Positions 51,048 through 60,088 are shown, counted from the first letter of the stretch. The stretch is 64,000 bases of DNA from Deltaproteobacteria bacterium (GCA_024636215.1 JAGXHL010000045.1:1-64000); one strand, 5' to 3'. The notes: a model not told the origin generated them from the sequence alone. Numbers and translations are program-made.

Positions 51048-53336
51048 TTACCTAACGAAGTCAGAGCAGTCAGTACATTCATAGTATTGAGTTGTTTTCC
51101 AGTCAGAAAATGCTTTTCCATCGTCACGTTCAGGGAATAGATGTCCTGACCCATTTGTAGTAAGAGTCCATCTATAGTATTCCCCACGATTCCTCAAAAC
51201 ACCACTTGCATAACACCGGTGTTTATTGTCGGGTGGCTGAGACACTTCTTTTGCTTTAGCGAAATAAGTTTGTGCCAACTGTTCACTCAACTGAGAGTCT
51301 GAACAGGTGAGTTTGTTTTTATAAGATCGGGCTGTACCAATTTTAAGAACGTACAAACCCAAATCATTAGGATCAAGCGGTTCTCGGCCTCTTTCTCCCC
51401 ACTCTTCTTCAAAGAGTTCCTGATTGGAAGGAAACGGTTTTGTGTAAGACATCCTTGAGTTGAGTCTGATTGTTTCTCCTGGCTTTAAGTTTGGATATGG
51501 GTCTTTTTGTCGAATGGTTTTCGGTTTCTTTGCTGGGCTATCAGGCTCAACCTTGACATCGTAAGGCCAGGGGTTTTCGCTGCTATGGGTCAACCTGTAA
51601 ACAAGTATGCCGATTGACTTTTTTGCCGCCTCAACATATCCGGGATGACTGGAAGTCTGGGCAAGCTTTATCATCGGCTCCAGGTCCTCTAAGGTGCCGA
51701 TTCGTCCTAAGCCATATATTGACATCATGACCACTTCTTCTGATTGATCTGTCAGCATAGTTCTCAAGGTCTGGCGACTCTCTTCATCATTAATCTTTGC
51801 AAGAGCCCATAGAGCCACGATACGTGTTCGTTGGTCCGTGTTTTTCAGTAATTTCTGTATCTCATTAAAAACTATTGCTCCCTTACTCACAAGTGCGTTA
51901 ACGGCACTTTCAACCTTACGGAATTCTCCATCTTCCAAAGCTTCGTGCAGTTGCAGGATTAAGTACTGAAAGTCCTCGCCTGTTGCAACTTGTTCTGTTG
52001 GCTTGACCTTAGGGGTTTGTGTTTTCTGGACCTCAGACAATATAGTTTCCAACGCTAAATCATCTGCAATGCTACCAAGGATGGCTAACAACTTTCTTTT
52101 AATAATAGGCGGTTTCGCATTTGGTAGTGCAGCAACAACATTTTTGGTTGAGAGACTGCCAAAACCGACCAATGTTGTGCTTATATAGTCACCACGTGAT
52201 GATTCTTCAGGCATAGCTTGCACGAGGCATTGTGCTGCTTTCTCGCTTGGGAATGAGCGAAGAGCTAAAGCGACATCTTCAGTAGTCTGCTTCTTTTGTA
52301 TAGTGCTGTATGTAACTTGTGGGGGCTGCCTATCTTTTGCGTCACCAACTGTCTGGGAAGGGAAGCGCCATGAACTAGCCCGCCGTTCTTTAGTATAGCC
52401 ATCATTCTTTTCCGGTAGTAACTCTTTACAAAGGGGCTCTACAGAAGAAGGATCACCAATTTCTCCCAGCAGCCTTGTTACTTTGGGTCTCTTGTTTGGC
52501 TCAACAGAATCCAGCAACTGGTGAATGTATGGAACGACGCTAAGTTCTGCGTCAAGGAGTTTACGATGTGCATTCCTGGATACGGAGGAGTCATCACTCA
52601 GCAAATCATTTGTAAAGGTCTTTATTTCCGCCTCTGTAAGCTTCTCTTCAACAGTCCACTTCAGGTCTCTTCTCTTCTTTTGCCAATTTCGATTATCTTG
52701 AAATATTTTGCGGAAGGGCGAGTGGATGTCCATCAACGAGATCAGAAATTCATATTCTGCTGTCAGAACTTTACTGGAATAGAACTCATCTTTGGGTTGA
52801 TCGTGATCAAAAGATGGTTGGGCAAGCGATCTCTCTTTTGGGGTATATGCTTTTTGAAGCGCTATTTCTTTTTCCGTGACAACAACGCCGAACTCCTCAT
52901 TCCCCATAGTGTCACATTTAGAGGTGAGGCAGTTTTCAAGCCCCCACTTTCTTACGCTTTTATAGCCTGGCTTATAAACAACAAAGGTTGCGCTATCAGT
53001 AAACGTGAGTGGCCCCGTAACACTGACGTATGGAGAGAAGTGGAAATATCCATCTTCGTCAGTTACGGTTTCTTTGTAATCGACTAGACAGGAAAGCATC
53101 TCAATTACCCCATACCATTCACATTCATAAAAAACCCCTACTACAGCACCTTCTATTGGCTCCCTGGTGCTCATGTCAATCACCCTTCCTTCATATGAGG
53201 GCTTGAAGTAAGTAAGGCCGTAGCATTCATTGCTAAAGACACAAAGAAAAGAAAAGGTGATAACAGTCAGAAATAACTTGTTTGACTTTTTGTTTGGGTG
53301 TCTTTTTATGCTTTTCAGTATACGCAATAGGCTCAT
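51048..53336 (-). CDS. Exported HEAT-repeat protein with N-terminal CarboxypepD-like domain
   Basis: A 762-residue protein with a basic N-terminus and one hydrophobic signal segment (NKLFLTVITFSFLCVFSNEC), so it is exported or anchored. Residues about 48-150 look like a carboxypeptidase-regulatory-type beta domain (YEGRVIDMSTREPIEGAVVG). From about 250 to 590 there are HEAT-like helical pairs (LLDSVEPNKRPKVTRLLGEI, IVALWALAKINDEESRQTLR, MMSIYGLGRIGTLEDLEPMI). The last 150 residues carry four Cys (CSDSQ, CYASG, CTDCSDF) and no known motif. HEAT arrays bind proteins; the partner is unknown. The ribosome site is weak. Confidence 0.75.
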   Translation of the reverse strand: MSLLRILKSIKRHPNKKSNKLFLTVITFSFLCVFSNECYGLTYFKPSYEGRVIDMSTREPIEGAVVGVFYECEWYGVIEMLSCLVDYKETVTDEDGYFHFSPYVSVTGPLTFTDSATFVVYKPGYKSVRKWGLENCLTSKCDTMGNEEFGVVVTEKEIALQKAYTPKERSLAQPSFDHDQPKDEFYSSKVLTAEYEFLISLMDIHSPFRKIFQDNRNWQKKRRDLKWTVEEKLTEAEIKTFTNDLLSDDSSVSRNAHRKLLDAELSVVPYIHQLLDSVEPNKRPKVTRLLGEIGDPSSVEPLCKELLPEKNDGYTKERRASSWRFPSQTVGDAKDRQPPQVTYSTIQKKQTTEDVALALRSFPSEKAAQCLVQAMPEESSRGDYISTTLVGFGSLSTKNVVAALPNAKPPIIKRKLLAILGSIADDLALETILSEVQKTQTPKVKPTEQVATGEDFQYLILQLHEALEDGEFRKVESAVNALVSKGAIVFNEIQKLLKNTDQRTRIVALWALAKINDEESRQTLRTMLTDQSEEVVMMSIYGLGRIGTLEDLEPMIKLAQTSSHPGYVEAAKKSIGILVYRLTHSSENPWPYDVKVEPDSPAKKPKTIRQKDPYPNLKPGETIRLNSRMSYTKPFPSNQELFEEEWGERGREPLDPNDLGLYVLKIGTARSYKNKLTCSDSQLSEQLAQTYFAKAKEVSQPPDNKHRCYASGVLRNRGEYYRWTLTTNGSGHLFPERDDGKAFSDWKTTQYYECTDCSDFVR

Positions 53337-53363
53337 GTGAAATATTGATATCTCAATTAAAAC

Positions 53364-53555
53364 AAGCCACCCGCAGTTTATACGGATGGCTTGTAGTCAT
53401 CGTTCGATATTTCCCCCTAATTTCTCAGTAGCAAGCAACTGACCCACTCGGCAACTTACCGGAATTACGACATTTGGTCAAATTTGAGAAGTCTTGAAAG
53501 TTATGTCAGCGGCTAATGAGAGTCAGATTTCGCAGATTTGCCTGATTCCTAGAAT
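53364..53555 (+). repeat. Full copy of the ~190-bp accessory-region repeat
   Basis: Begins with the hairpin ACAAGCCACCCG/CGGATGGCTTGT, then TTTCCCCCTAATTTCT, GCAACTGACCCACTCGGCAA, and AAGTTATGTCAGCGGCTAAT. Aligns with 47383-47575. A further TGACACACTG motif lies just beyond, at about 53563. Confidence 0.8.
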
Positions 53556-53791
53556 CCCTGCAAGTGACACACTGCAACATAAGACTTTGCCAATCTACAG
53601 CAATCGAATGGCAAGGTCAAAGAGATGTCTTATTTATACTGTTGCATTGTCTAAAGGGTACGAAATTGGCCGAAATGCGCAGTTCTTACTACCCCTGCAA
53701 TGAAAGACAATACTCTCTCACCACGATAAATTTAACCTACCTCACCAACATCTATGGCCCAACAATAAACAGCTATCAAAGGGAGGTCATC

Positions 53792-53935
53792 ATGGGCATG
53801 AGAGTGGGTTATGCCAGGGTCAGTACCGTGGGTCAGAAACAGGATGTTCAGTTGGACCATATTGCCGACTGCGACCGAATCTATCGGGAGAAGGCTTCGG
53901 CAAGTTCAACAAAGAATCGGCCAGAGTTGAAAATG
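53792..53935 (+). pseudogene. Serine resolvase/invertase N-terminal remnant
   Basis: ATG 53792 follows GGGAGG. The protein begins MGMRVGYARVSTVGQKQDVQ with the catalytic Ser in YARVST, followed by LDHIADCDRIYREKASASS, matching Tn3-type resolvases. Homology ends at about residue 48 (KNRPELK) and the frame runs on to 54034 without resemblance. The catalytic core and the DNA-binding domain are missing. Confidence 0.85.
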
Positions 53936-53966
53936 CACTGGATTTTGTTTTGTTCTTATTTCAGGT

Positions 53967-54083
53967 CATTTTTTCGCCACACTCCGGGTAGCGGAGGTCT
54001 CGATGTAAAGACCCAAAAGCCGAAACACAAATGATTAAAAGAACAAATACAGTAAGAATAAAACCTCCAATTACCAAAAGATC
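53967..54083 (-). CDS. Possible 38-residue membrane peptide (TTG start)
   Basis: On the minus strand, a TTG near 54080 preceded by GGAAGG opens a frame beginning LVIGGFILTVFVLLIICVSA and ending near GEKMT. One membrane helix is clear. It follows directly after the 25-residue peptide gene below. Evidence is only the helix and the placing; coordinates are approximate to a few bases. Confidence 0.3.
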
Positions 54084-54159
54084 ACCTTCCTCGGAAAAGG
54101 AAAAAAAACAGCACAAACATTGCAACCAGGACAACTATGACGCCGATTACATCTTCCAT
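54082..54159 (-). CDS. 25-residue membrane peptide
   Basis: ATG 54159 has AAGGAG eight bases upstream. The peptide starts MEDVIGVIVVLVAMFVLFFF and ends LFRGR: a single membrane helix with a basic C-terminus, like small stress or complex-modulating membrane proteins. It lies upstream of no obvious partner. The excellent ribosome site makes translation likely; function is unknown. Confidence 0.55.
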   Translation of the reverse strand: MEDVIGVIVVLVAMFVLFFFLFRGR

Positions 54160-54227
54160 TTAAACATCTCCTTAATTCAAAAACCAGGCTCAATGAGTTA
54201 ATTTTAACATACCCTGACAAATAATAA

Positions 54228-54334
54228 ATGGACTCCCGGAGTTGATCCAGGTGGCCACAATTTTTTCGTCCTAAATATCTCTATCAATAACACGCCGGTT
54301 TTCGTCTCGGCAGTGGTGACGTATAGGAATTGAG
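54228..54334 (-). repeat. Copy 3 of the ~105-bp dispersed element
   Basis: Very close to copy 1 through the core (TCGTC, CTAAAT, TCTCTATCAATAACACGCC) and the TTTTCGTCTCGGCAGTGGTGA segment; the inverted-repeat end is less perfect. It stops only three bases from the hybrid kinase stop codon. Confidence 0.78.
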
Positions 54335-54337
54335 CCT

Positions 54338-57304
54338 CTAAGCTATACTGGCCTCTTCATCCAAAGCCCTCCTGGTAACTGTGGCCAGTTGTTTCATGTC
54401 CATGGGCTTCATACAAAACTCACGGATACCGATCCCTTTGGCATCCTCTTCTGAAACCCTGGCACTGTAGCCACTGCAAAGGATGATGTGAATGTCTGGC
54501 CGTATCTTCAGCAGTTCGGTTGCCAGCTCCGCACCCGTCATCACCGGCATGGTCTGGTCGGTAATGACCAGGTCAAACGCGTCAGGATTTGCTTTGAAAA
54601 GATCAAGGGCTTCGATGCCGCTCGTGACGCTGGTGACTGTGTATCCCTGATATTCCAGCAATTCGTTGCACGTGTAAGCGATACTTTCTTCGTCATCAAC
54701 GAAAAGAATCCTTTCGGTACCCGTTGGCAACGGCGGTTCCTTGTCGGTCTGCTTTATGCCCACATTCTGATTGATCACCGGCAAGAAGATATGGAAAGTA
54801 GAGCCTGCACCGACAGTACTGTCAACGGTGATAAAACCGCCATGCCGTTCAACGATCCCGTGGATGACCGAAAGCCCCATACCGGTACCGATTCCAACCT
54901 CTTTGGTCGTAAAAAAAGGATCAAAGATTCGCTCAAGGGTCTGCTTATCCATACCTGTACCGGTATCACTCACTGAGATTTTTGCAAAAGGCCCTGGTTC
55001 CGGGTTGCCTGCTTTTGGAATATCAGCAGAGGTAAGTTCCATTTTCCTTACAGCGACCGTCAGGAGTCCTTTGTCAGCCATGGCATGAGCAGCATTGGAG
55101 GAGAGGTTTAAAATCACCTGCTGCAACTGGGTTGTGTCGGCGTTGACCACAATAGGTTCATCAGCAAACGTCGACATAATTTCAATCGATACCGGAGTCG
55201 TTGACCGCAACAATTTTAAAGACTCCGTGACAGCTTTGACCAGATCGATCGAGACGAGATCAGGCTTTTCCTGACGACCGAATGCCAGGATTTGTGCTAC
55301 AAGCTTTTTCGCCCGATGGGTTGCATTTTTTATATGCGCGACATTTTCTTCGGCCGAGGTTCCAGAATTTTGCTTGTGTTGGACAATGTCGATATTGCCG
55401 ATGATAATGGACAGCAGATTATTGAAATCATGAGCGATGCCGCCGGCCATGGTGCCGATCGCTTCCATTTTGTGGGCCTGTTGCAACTGGGCTTCCAGTT
55501 TCTCGTGCGCTGTTTTTTGGCGGGCCTCTTCCTGGATGGAAAACAGAATCGGCGCTGTTTGCGCTGCCACGCTTTCCAGTAGGACCCGGTCATCTTTGTC
55601 GTATCCCCCCGCCTTGTTGGCTACGACAAACTGGCCGACCAGGTTATCGTGGTGCACGATAGGAGTCGCCAGGGCGTTCTCCAAGGCCATATGTCCTTCA
55701 GGAATCCGGAGCTTTTCGTTGGCGACCAACGTCTGCTTCTCCATCAGCGACCTACCCCACAGCCCTCCCCAGTCGGATCGGGGGAAAACGATGCTTTTTT
55801 CAGTCACCTGGCATTGATGCCAGATGTCGCGCGTCATGGAGGGACAGACCAGGTCGCCGGTTTCATCGATGTATCCGAAATAGCCGAACCGGCTATCCAT
55901 TTCCCCAAGGAGGACTTCAAGAACATCAGCAAAGACATCGTTCCGAGAGGAGTTCAGGAAAACATTGGCGACTCGATTGGATAGCTTGATGGAGCGCTGT
56001 TGTCGGACAAGCGCCTCTTCGGTCTGTTTGCGTTCGGTAATATCAACAAAAGAGACCACCAGCCCGATGTTTTTACCATCCTGAATAATCGGGTACGACC
56101 AGTACTCTACAGGGAAACTGCTGCCATCAGCCCGCCAGAACACGTCACTATCACAATGAACTTGATCCACCAGACCTTTTAACAGCTGACACTCTGTAGC
56201 CGGCATCGCCGTGCTGTCAGCATGGGAATGGTGAATCAAATCGTGCATGCTGCATCCGATGAGCTGGTCGGCGCTGTCATAACCCAGGATGCGCACGCAA
56301 GCTGTATTACAGAAGGTGCAGAGCCCCTGTGGATCAACTCCGTAAATTGCTTCGGCGGTCGAATCAAGCAGCAGGCGAATCATGTGGTTGCTTTTTTGCA
56401 ACTTAACTTCATTTTTTTTCAGCCGGCGTGTTGCTCGATCCACCCGATAACGCAACACAACGATAAAAACCAGTCCGATCACCAATAACGAAGCTGCCGC
56501 AATCGCCAGTTTAACAATCCAAACAGGAATAAATGCTTCCGCATTCTGTACCGCACCCCACTTTAGGCGAGACTGGAAATAGACCGATGCGCTGTCATTG
56601 CGCCAGGTAGTAAGGTAATCGTCCAGCAACCTCAGCAGACCGGCATGCTGCCCTTTTGCTGTAGCGAAATAGATATGAAAGGGGTTAAAGGCGATACCGC
56701 TGGATTGCAGCTGATATTTATCTGCGGCGGCATCACCGAATACCGAGTTCACCACGCCTGCGCTGACCTGTTTATTTTTGACCGCCGCGAACACCTCATC
56801 AAAATCGGCAACCTCAACGAAATGACTGTTGATACCGAACTTTCCCAGGTGCTCTTTAAAAGCTTGGGCATTATAATCTCCCTGCATGACCGCAATGGGC
56901 TGATCCTGCAGATCGCTGATGGGAATGATTTGTGAGTCCTGATGGATATAGAGCTCCCCCCAGACGGTGAGCAGAATCTGTTGGCCGAAATCCATAAAGG
57001 TGGCGCGTTCTTCGGTATAGGCAGCACTGGTGACCAGGTCGACCTCGCCCGAGCGCAAGCGCTCCAAACCGTCCTTCCAGGAGCCGAACACATACTCGAA
57101 ACGGACCTGTTCGTGTGAGGCAATGTCGTTAAGCATGTCGACATAAAACCCTTGCACCTGGTTGTCGGCGTCGAGAAAGATGGCGGGGTAGTAGTTAAAG
57201 GCGGCCACCCGAATGACCGGAACGTCATTCCCCCACAGGCTTGCAGGCATAAGCAAAAAAAGAAGCCCTGCCAGCATAAACCCTGTTCTCCATATCCTTT
57301 TCAT
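54338..57304 (-). CDS. Hybrid sensor kinase: SBP_bac_3 sensor, PAS, GAF, HisKA/HATPase, receiver
   Basis: A 988-residue inner-membrane kinase. Signal segment (GFMLAGLLFLLMPASLWG), then a periplasmic solute-binding domain of the amino-acid type (VIRVAAFNYYPAIFLDADNQ to about residue 280), one TM (IVKLAIAAASLLVIGLVFIVVL), a PAS domain (NHMIRLLLDSTAEAIYGVDP), a GAF domain, a HisKA with the His in GGIAHDFNNLLS, an HATPase with DTGTGMD and GTGMGLSVI, and a C-terminal receiver with the Asp in LVITDQTMPVMTG. The sensor probably binds a small solute directly. ATG 57304 was chosen because the signal segment starts there. No output regulator is adjacent. Confidence 0.93.
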   Translation of the reverse strand: MKRIWRTGFMLAGLLFLLMPASLWGNDVPVIRVAAFNYYPAIFLDADNQVQGFYVDMLNDIASHEQVRFEYVFGSWKDGLERLRSGEVDLVTSAAYTEERATFMDFGQQILLTVWGELYIHQDSQIIPISDLQDQPIAVMQGDYNAQAFKEHLGKFGINSHFVEVADFDEVFAAVKNKQVSAGVVNSVFGDAAADKYQLQSSGIAFNPFHIYFATAKGQHAGLLRLLDDYLTTWRNDSASVYFQSRLKWGAVQNAEAFIPVWIVKLAIAAASLLVIGLVFIVVLRYRVDRATRRLKKNEVKLQKSNHMIRLLLDSTAEAIYGVDPQGLCTFCNTACVRILGYDSADQLIGCSMHDLIHHSHADSTAMPATECQLLKGLVDQVHCDSDVFWRADGSSFPVEYWSYPIIQDGKNIGLVVSFVDITERKQTEEALVRQQRSIKLSNRVANVFLNSSRNDVFADVLEVLLGEMDSRFGYFGYIDETGDLVCPSMTRDIWHQCQVTEKSIVFPRSDWGGLWGRSLMEKQTLVANEKLRIPEGHMALENALATPIVHHDNLVGQFVVANKAGGYDKDDRVLLESVAAQTAPILFSIQEEARQKTAHEKLEAQLQQAHKMEAIGTMAGGIAHDFNNLLSIIIGNIDIVQHKQNSGTSAEENVAHIKNATHRAKKLVAQILAFGRQEKPDLVSIDLVKAVTESLKLLRSTTPVSIEIMSTFADEPIVVNADTTQLQQVILNLSSNAAHAMADKGLLTVAVRKMELTSADIPKAGNPEPGPFAKISVSDTGTGMDKQTLERIFDPFFTTKEVGIGTGMGLSVIHGIVERHGGFITVDSTVGAGSTFHIFLPVINQNVGIKQTDKEPPLPTGTERILFVDDEESIAYTCNELLEYQGYTVTSVTSGIEALDLFKANPDAFDLVITDQTMPVMTGAELATELLKIRPDIHIILCSGYSARVSEEDAKGIGIREFCMKPMDMKQLATVTRRALDEEASIA

Positions 57305-57707
57305 ACAATCCCCAAGTGAAAAAGCTTCCCTGTTGGTGCTATGTATCGACTTTCTTCGTGTTGTTATTGTTGCCGGTGAGTCAACAATAAAAAACCCCTC
57401 CTCCACACGGAAGACGGGCATAAGAAAAATATCTACAGAATTCTCTTAGGCAACCCGGCGATCCTATGAGGATCCGTGGCTTTGCGTCCCCGAATTGCTC
57501 CGAGTTTGCTTTTAACAGGAGAGACACTTTTAAATAAATCAGTGTCGTACTATACAGATTACATCTCACAAATTTCTCACAACAATAAATAAATTCGTTG
57601 AAATTAACTCGGTTGTGGCCCCTCTGACTGGTGGTGGCCAGTGTGCTGCGTCAAGCCACTGACCTGGAGCGAGAATTAAATATCCTGTTGCTTGAGAAAA
57701 AGGAATT
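57305..57707. other. Intergenic gap, nothing recognised
   Basis: About 400 bases upstream of the hybrid kinase. AT-rich, with no frame of family resemblance; it must hold the kinase promoter on the minus strand, which was not located. Confidence 0.35.
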
Positions 57708-58229
57708 TCACTTAGCGAAGCGTCGCATTTCGTTTAAGTCAAGTGGGCGGGTCACCATCCGCAGCTCTCCGTTTGCGTCTTTCGGCCACAGCTCACGCGG
57801 ACGATCCCAGTATAATTCTAGGCCATTCCCATCAGGGTCTCGAAGATAAAGCGCTTCGCTGACGCCGTGATCACTAGCGCCATCAAGCCCGATAGAAGCC
57901 GCATCCAGGCGTTGAAGAGCATCGGCAAGTGCCGCATGGGTTGGGTATCGAAGCGCTACGTGGTAAAGTCCTGTGGTGCCTTGTGGGGGAGGCGTGCCGC
58001 CTTCACTCTCCCAGGTGTTCAAGCCCAAATGGTGATGATAATCTCCTGCGGCAACAAAGGCGGCTTTCTTTCCCAATCGCTGAGTCAACTTAAAACCCAG
58101 TACACCACAATAAAAATCCAGCGAACGCTCCAAGTCCGCGACTTTGAGGTGAACATGGCCGATAGTGACATCAGGGTCAATCGGAACAAAAGTCGTTGGT
58201 CTCTTATCGTTATCCGTTGTGGATGTCAT
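57708..58229 (-). CDS. VOC-family (glyoxalase/ring-cleaving dioxygenase-like) protein
   Basis: A 173-residue VOC-fold protein with two beta-alpha-beta modules. Metal ligands are visible: His in IGHVHLKVADLERS, His in TTGLYHVALRYPTH and Glu in GNGLELYWDRP. The pattern is that of CatE-like or catechol 2,3-dioxygenase-related proteins, but many relatives act as lyases or resistance proteins. AAGGAG precedes the ATG by seven bases. Next to it are a broken AraC regulator and an MFS exporter, which suggests a former detoxification cluster. Confidence 0.88.
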   Translation of the reverse strand: MTSTTDNDKRPTTFVPIDPDVTIGHVHLKVADLERSLDFYCGVLGFKLTQRLGKKAAFVAAGDYHHHLGLNTWESEGGTPPPQGTTGLYHVALRYPTHAALADALQRLDAASIGLDGASDHGVSEALYLRDPDGNGLELYWDRPRELWPKDANGELRMVTRPLDLNEMRRFAK

Positions 58230-58281
58230 CTGGTAACTCCTTTTCTGGGATTTTCAGGACAAGCTGCCCAAGGCATAACCG

Positions 58282-58533
58282 TTAATCTACATTTTTGAAA
58301 TACTGCCCTGGCGTACTCCCTAAAGCTTTTTTGAACATCGCAATGAATGCACTAGGGCTGTCGTAACCAAGATCAATAGCAACTCTTGTAACAGCTTCTT
58401 GTCTTCCTAATCTTCTCAGTGCTTCAAGCAATCGGATCTGTTGTCTCCACTGTCCGAAAGTTAAATTCGTTTCTGCTTTTATGCGTAGGCTATTGACTAT
58501 TTTTGTCCATTTTGAGTTATTTATTGTCATCAT
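58282..58533 (-). pseudogene. AraC-family regulator, C-terminal fragment
   Basis: An 83-codon frame ends with LTFGQWRQQIRLLEALRRLG then AVTRVAIDLGYDSPSAFIAM and FKKALGSTPGQYF. That is the second helix-turn-helix and signature of an AraC DNA-binding domain. The first helix-turn-helix and the entire ligand-binding domain are missing, and the first ~23 residues are unrelated. It is divergent from the MFS gene it probably once controlled. Confidence 0.8.
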
Positions 58534-58614
58534 AGCGCAAGAATGATAGCTGCCATATAAGCTATGGTCAATTCAGAGCATCTCAATCAATACACACCAC
58601 TGCTTGGGGATTGC

Positions 58615-59751
58615 ATGGAAAAGCGTTCCATTTATCTTCTGTCAATAGGACACCTGGTCACCGATCTCAACCAGGGGGCAATTCCGGCAATGCTCCCAGT
58701 CCTGCTTGCCAAACATGATTTAACCTATGCCTCAGCCGCCGGTATTGTATTTGCTGCAAACATTACATCGTCGGTTGTTCAGCCAATTTTCGGTCATGCA
58801 GCAGACCGTTTTTCAAAAGCATGGTTATTGCCGCTGGCATTGCTGCTTGCGGGTTTTGGGGTCGCCATGATCGGGATGGTTGATAATTATTATCTGATTC
58901 TGACGCTTGCTGGGATTAGTGGTGTTGGAATTGCGGCTTACCATCCTGAAGCGGCACGCAGAGTCCATTTGTCTGGCGGTGAGAACAAAGCAGAGGCAAT
59001 GAGCCTCTTCGGGATTGGTGGAACTCTTGGCTTTGCCATAGGGCCACTTTACATGACAACGGCAATCCTCTGGTTTGATTTGAAAGGAAGCCTCTGTCTT
59101 CTTATCCCCGTCGGGTTAGTGGCAGCACTCATCACGAAATATCTACCGAATGTTCAAACAACATTTAGGAGTACTGACAGGAATGGAGAAGGGTGTCGTG
59201 AAGATGCATGGAGGGCCTTCAGCTTTCTATCAATTTGTATTGCCGCACGATCTGTCCTGTTTTTTGGATTTCTAACCTTTATCCCCTTGTATTGGGTAAG
59301 TGTGTTGGGCCAAACAAAAGTAGCGGGAGGAATTGCTCTATCAGCAATGACAATAGCAGGAGTTATAGGCAACCTCGCTGGAGGTCGTTTAGCTGATCGT
59401 CTTGGGAATACTCGCATTATCCTTGCCGGGTTTACTATGTTGATACCGCTCATTCCATTATTACTCTGGATTCAAAATCCGGCAATTGCATTACTGGTAC
59501 TCATCCCGATTGGGTTCGCACTCATGGCGACTTATGCACCATCCGTTGTTCTCGGTCAGAAATACCTGCCAAACCATATTGGTTTTGCTTCGGGGGTTAC
59601 CCTGGGGATTGCCGTAGCGGCAGGTGGGATAGCTGCTCCATTGCTTGGGCGAGTCGCAGATATTTACGGGCTTGCAACTGTCTTCTCGGGGCTGGCATTA
59701 CTTCCTGCAATTAATATCCTGATTGCATATTTTCTACCTGAACGAGCCTAG
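58615..59751 (+). CDS. MFS transporter, fosmidomycin-resistance (Fsr)-like
   Basis: A 378-residue, 12-helix exporter. The opening IYLLSIGHLVTDLNQGAIPA and the TM4-5 region GISGVGIAAYHPEAARRVHL are marks of the Fsr/FosmR group of the major facilitator superfamily. It should extrude a small toxic compound; the substrate cannot be told. ATG 58615 aligns with the family start and has GGGG upstream. A broken AraC regulator is divergent to it. Confidence 0.92.
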   Translation: MEKRSIYLLSIGHLVTDLNQGAIPAMLPVLLAKHDLTYASAAGIVFAANITSSVVQPIFGHAADRFSKAWLLPLALLLAGFGVAMIGMVDNYYLILTLAGISGVGIAAYHPEAARRVHLSGGENKAEAMSLFGIGGTLGFAIGPLYMTTAILWFDLKGSLCLLIPVGLVAALITKYLPNVQTTFRSTDRNGEGCREDAWRAFSFLSICIAARSVLFFGFLTFIPLYWVSVLGQTKVAGGIALSAMTIAGVIGNLAGGRLADRLGNTRIILAGFTMLIPLIPLLLWIQNPAIALLVLIPIGFALMATYAPSVVLGQKYLPNHIGFASGVTLGIAVAAGGIAAPLLGRVADIYGLATVFSGLALLPAINILIAYFLPERA

Positions 59752-59907
59752 GAAGCTTGCTCAACGCCTCATTTCAAAAGAGTGTAATCCCGGATGTCAC
59801 TTAGGTCTAATTTGGCTCTGGGAGATAAAACTATTCCACTCATAGGGCAGATTTAACGCATTCTTCAACCCAGTTTTTCAGCTGATCTGGCAAAGATACA
59901 TTCATCG
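59752..59907 (-). pseudogene. parDE toxin-antitoxin remnant
   Basis: The minus strand shows MNVSLPDQLKNWVEECVK, the start of a ParD, joined after a deletion to MSGIVLSPRAKLDLSDIRDY, the start of a ParE. That is followed by TLLK, a stop codon where the intact toxin has Trp, and then GVEQA. Both pieces closely match the intact pair at 49826-50349. The relic abuts the end of the MFS gene. Confidence 0.88.
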
Positions 59908-59914
59908 TACGTCT

Positions 59915-60088
59915 TCAGTCCAAGCGTATCCCTCTTGGCGGTTGATCCCGGTAAATCTGCTGCAGTTTCACCTCGGCGTCCGCTATGACCTTATGGATGG
60001 CGGTGGCGATATCCTTTGCCTGTTTCCTGGCGGCAGGGTCGTCCTGGTCCTGAATGGTCATAGTGATGGTCAGTTTGTACTCGTTCAT
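59915..60088 (-). CDS. 57-residue protein encoded just downstream of tRNA-Asn
   Basis: ATG 60088 has GAGGA before it. The product begins MNEYKLTITMTIQDQDDPAA, continues RKQAKDIATAIHKVIADAEV and ends KLQQIYRDQPPRGIRLD. It looks like a compact beta-alpha protein: one strand, then one long helix. Function is unknown and I cannot name the family. A broken, rearranged copy lies at 48452-48803, and a diverged piece of its 3' end near 40193-40235, so the gene has been copied more than once. Confidence 0.65.
   Translation of the reverse strand: MNEYKLTITMTIQDQDDPAARKQAKDIATAIHKVIADAEVKLQQIYRDQPPRGIRLD

Noticed and set aside
46449..53555. Calling the ~190-bp repeats integron attC sites
   Set aside because: The GTTATGT at one end resembles an R'' box, but no matching R' box or imperfect hairpin of the right form was found by eye, and no integrase is present.
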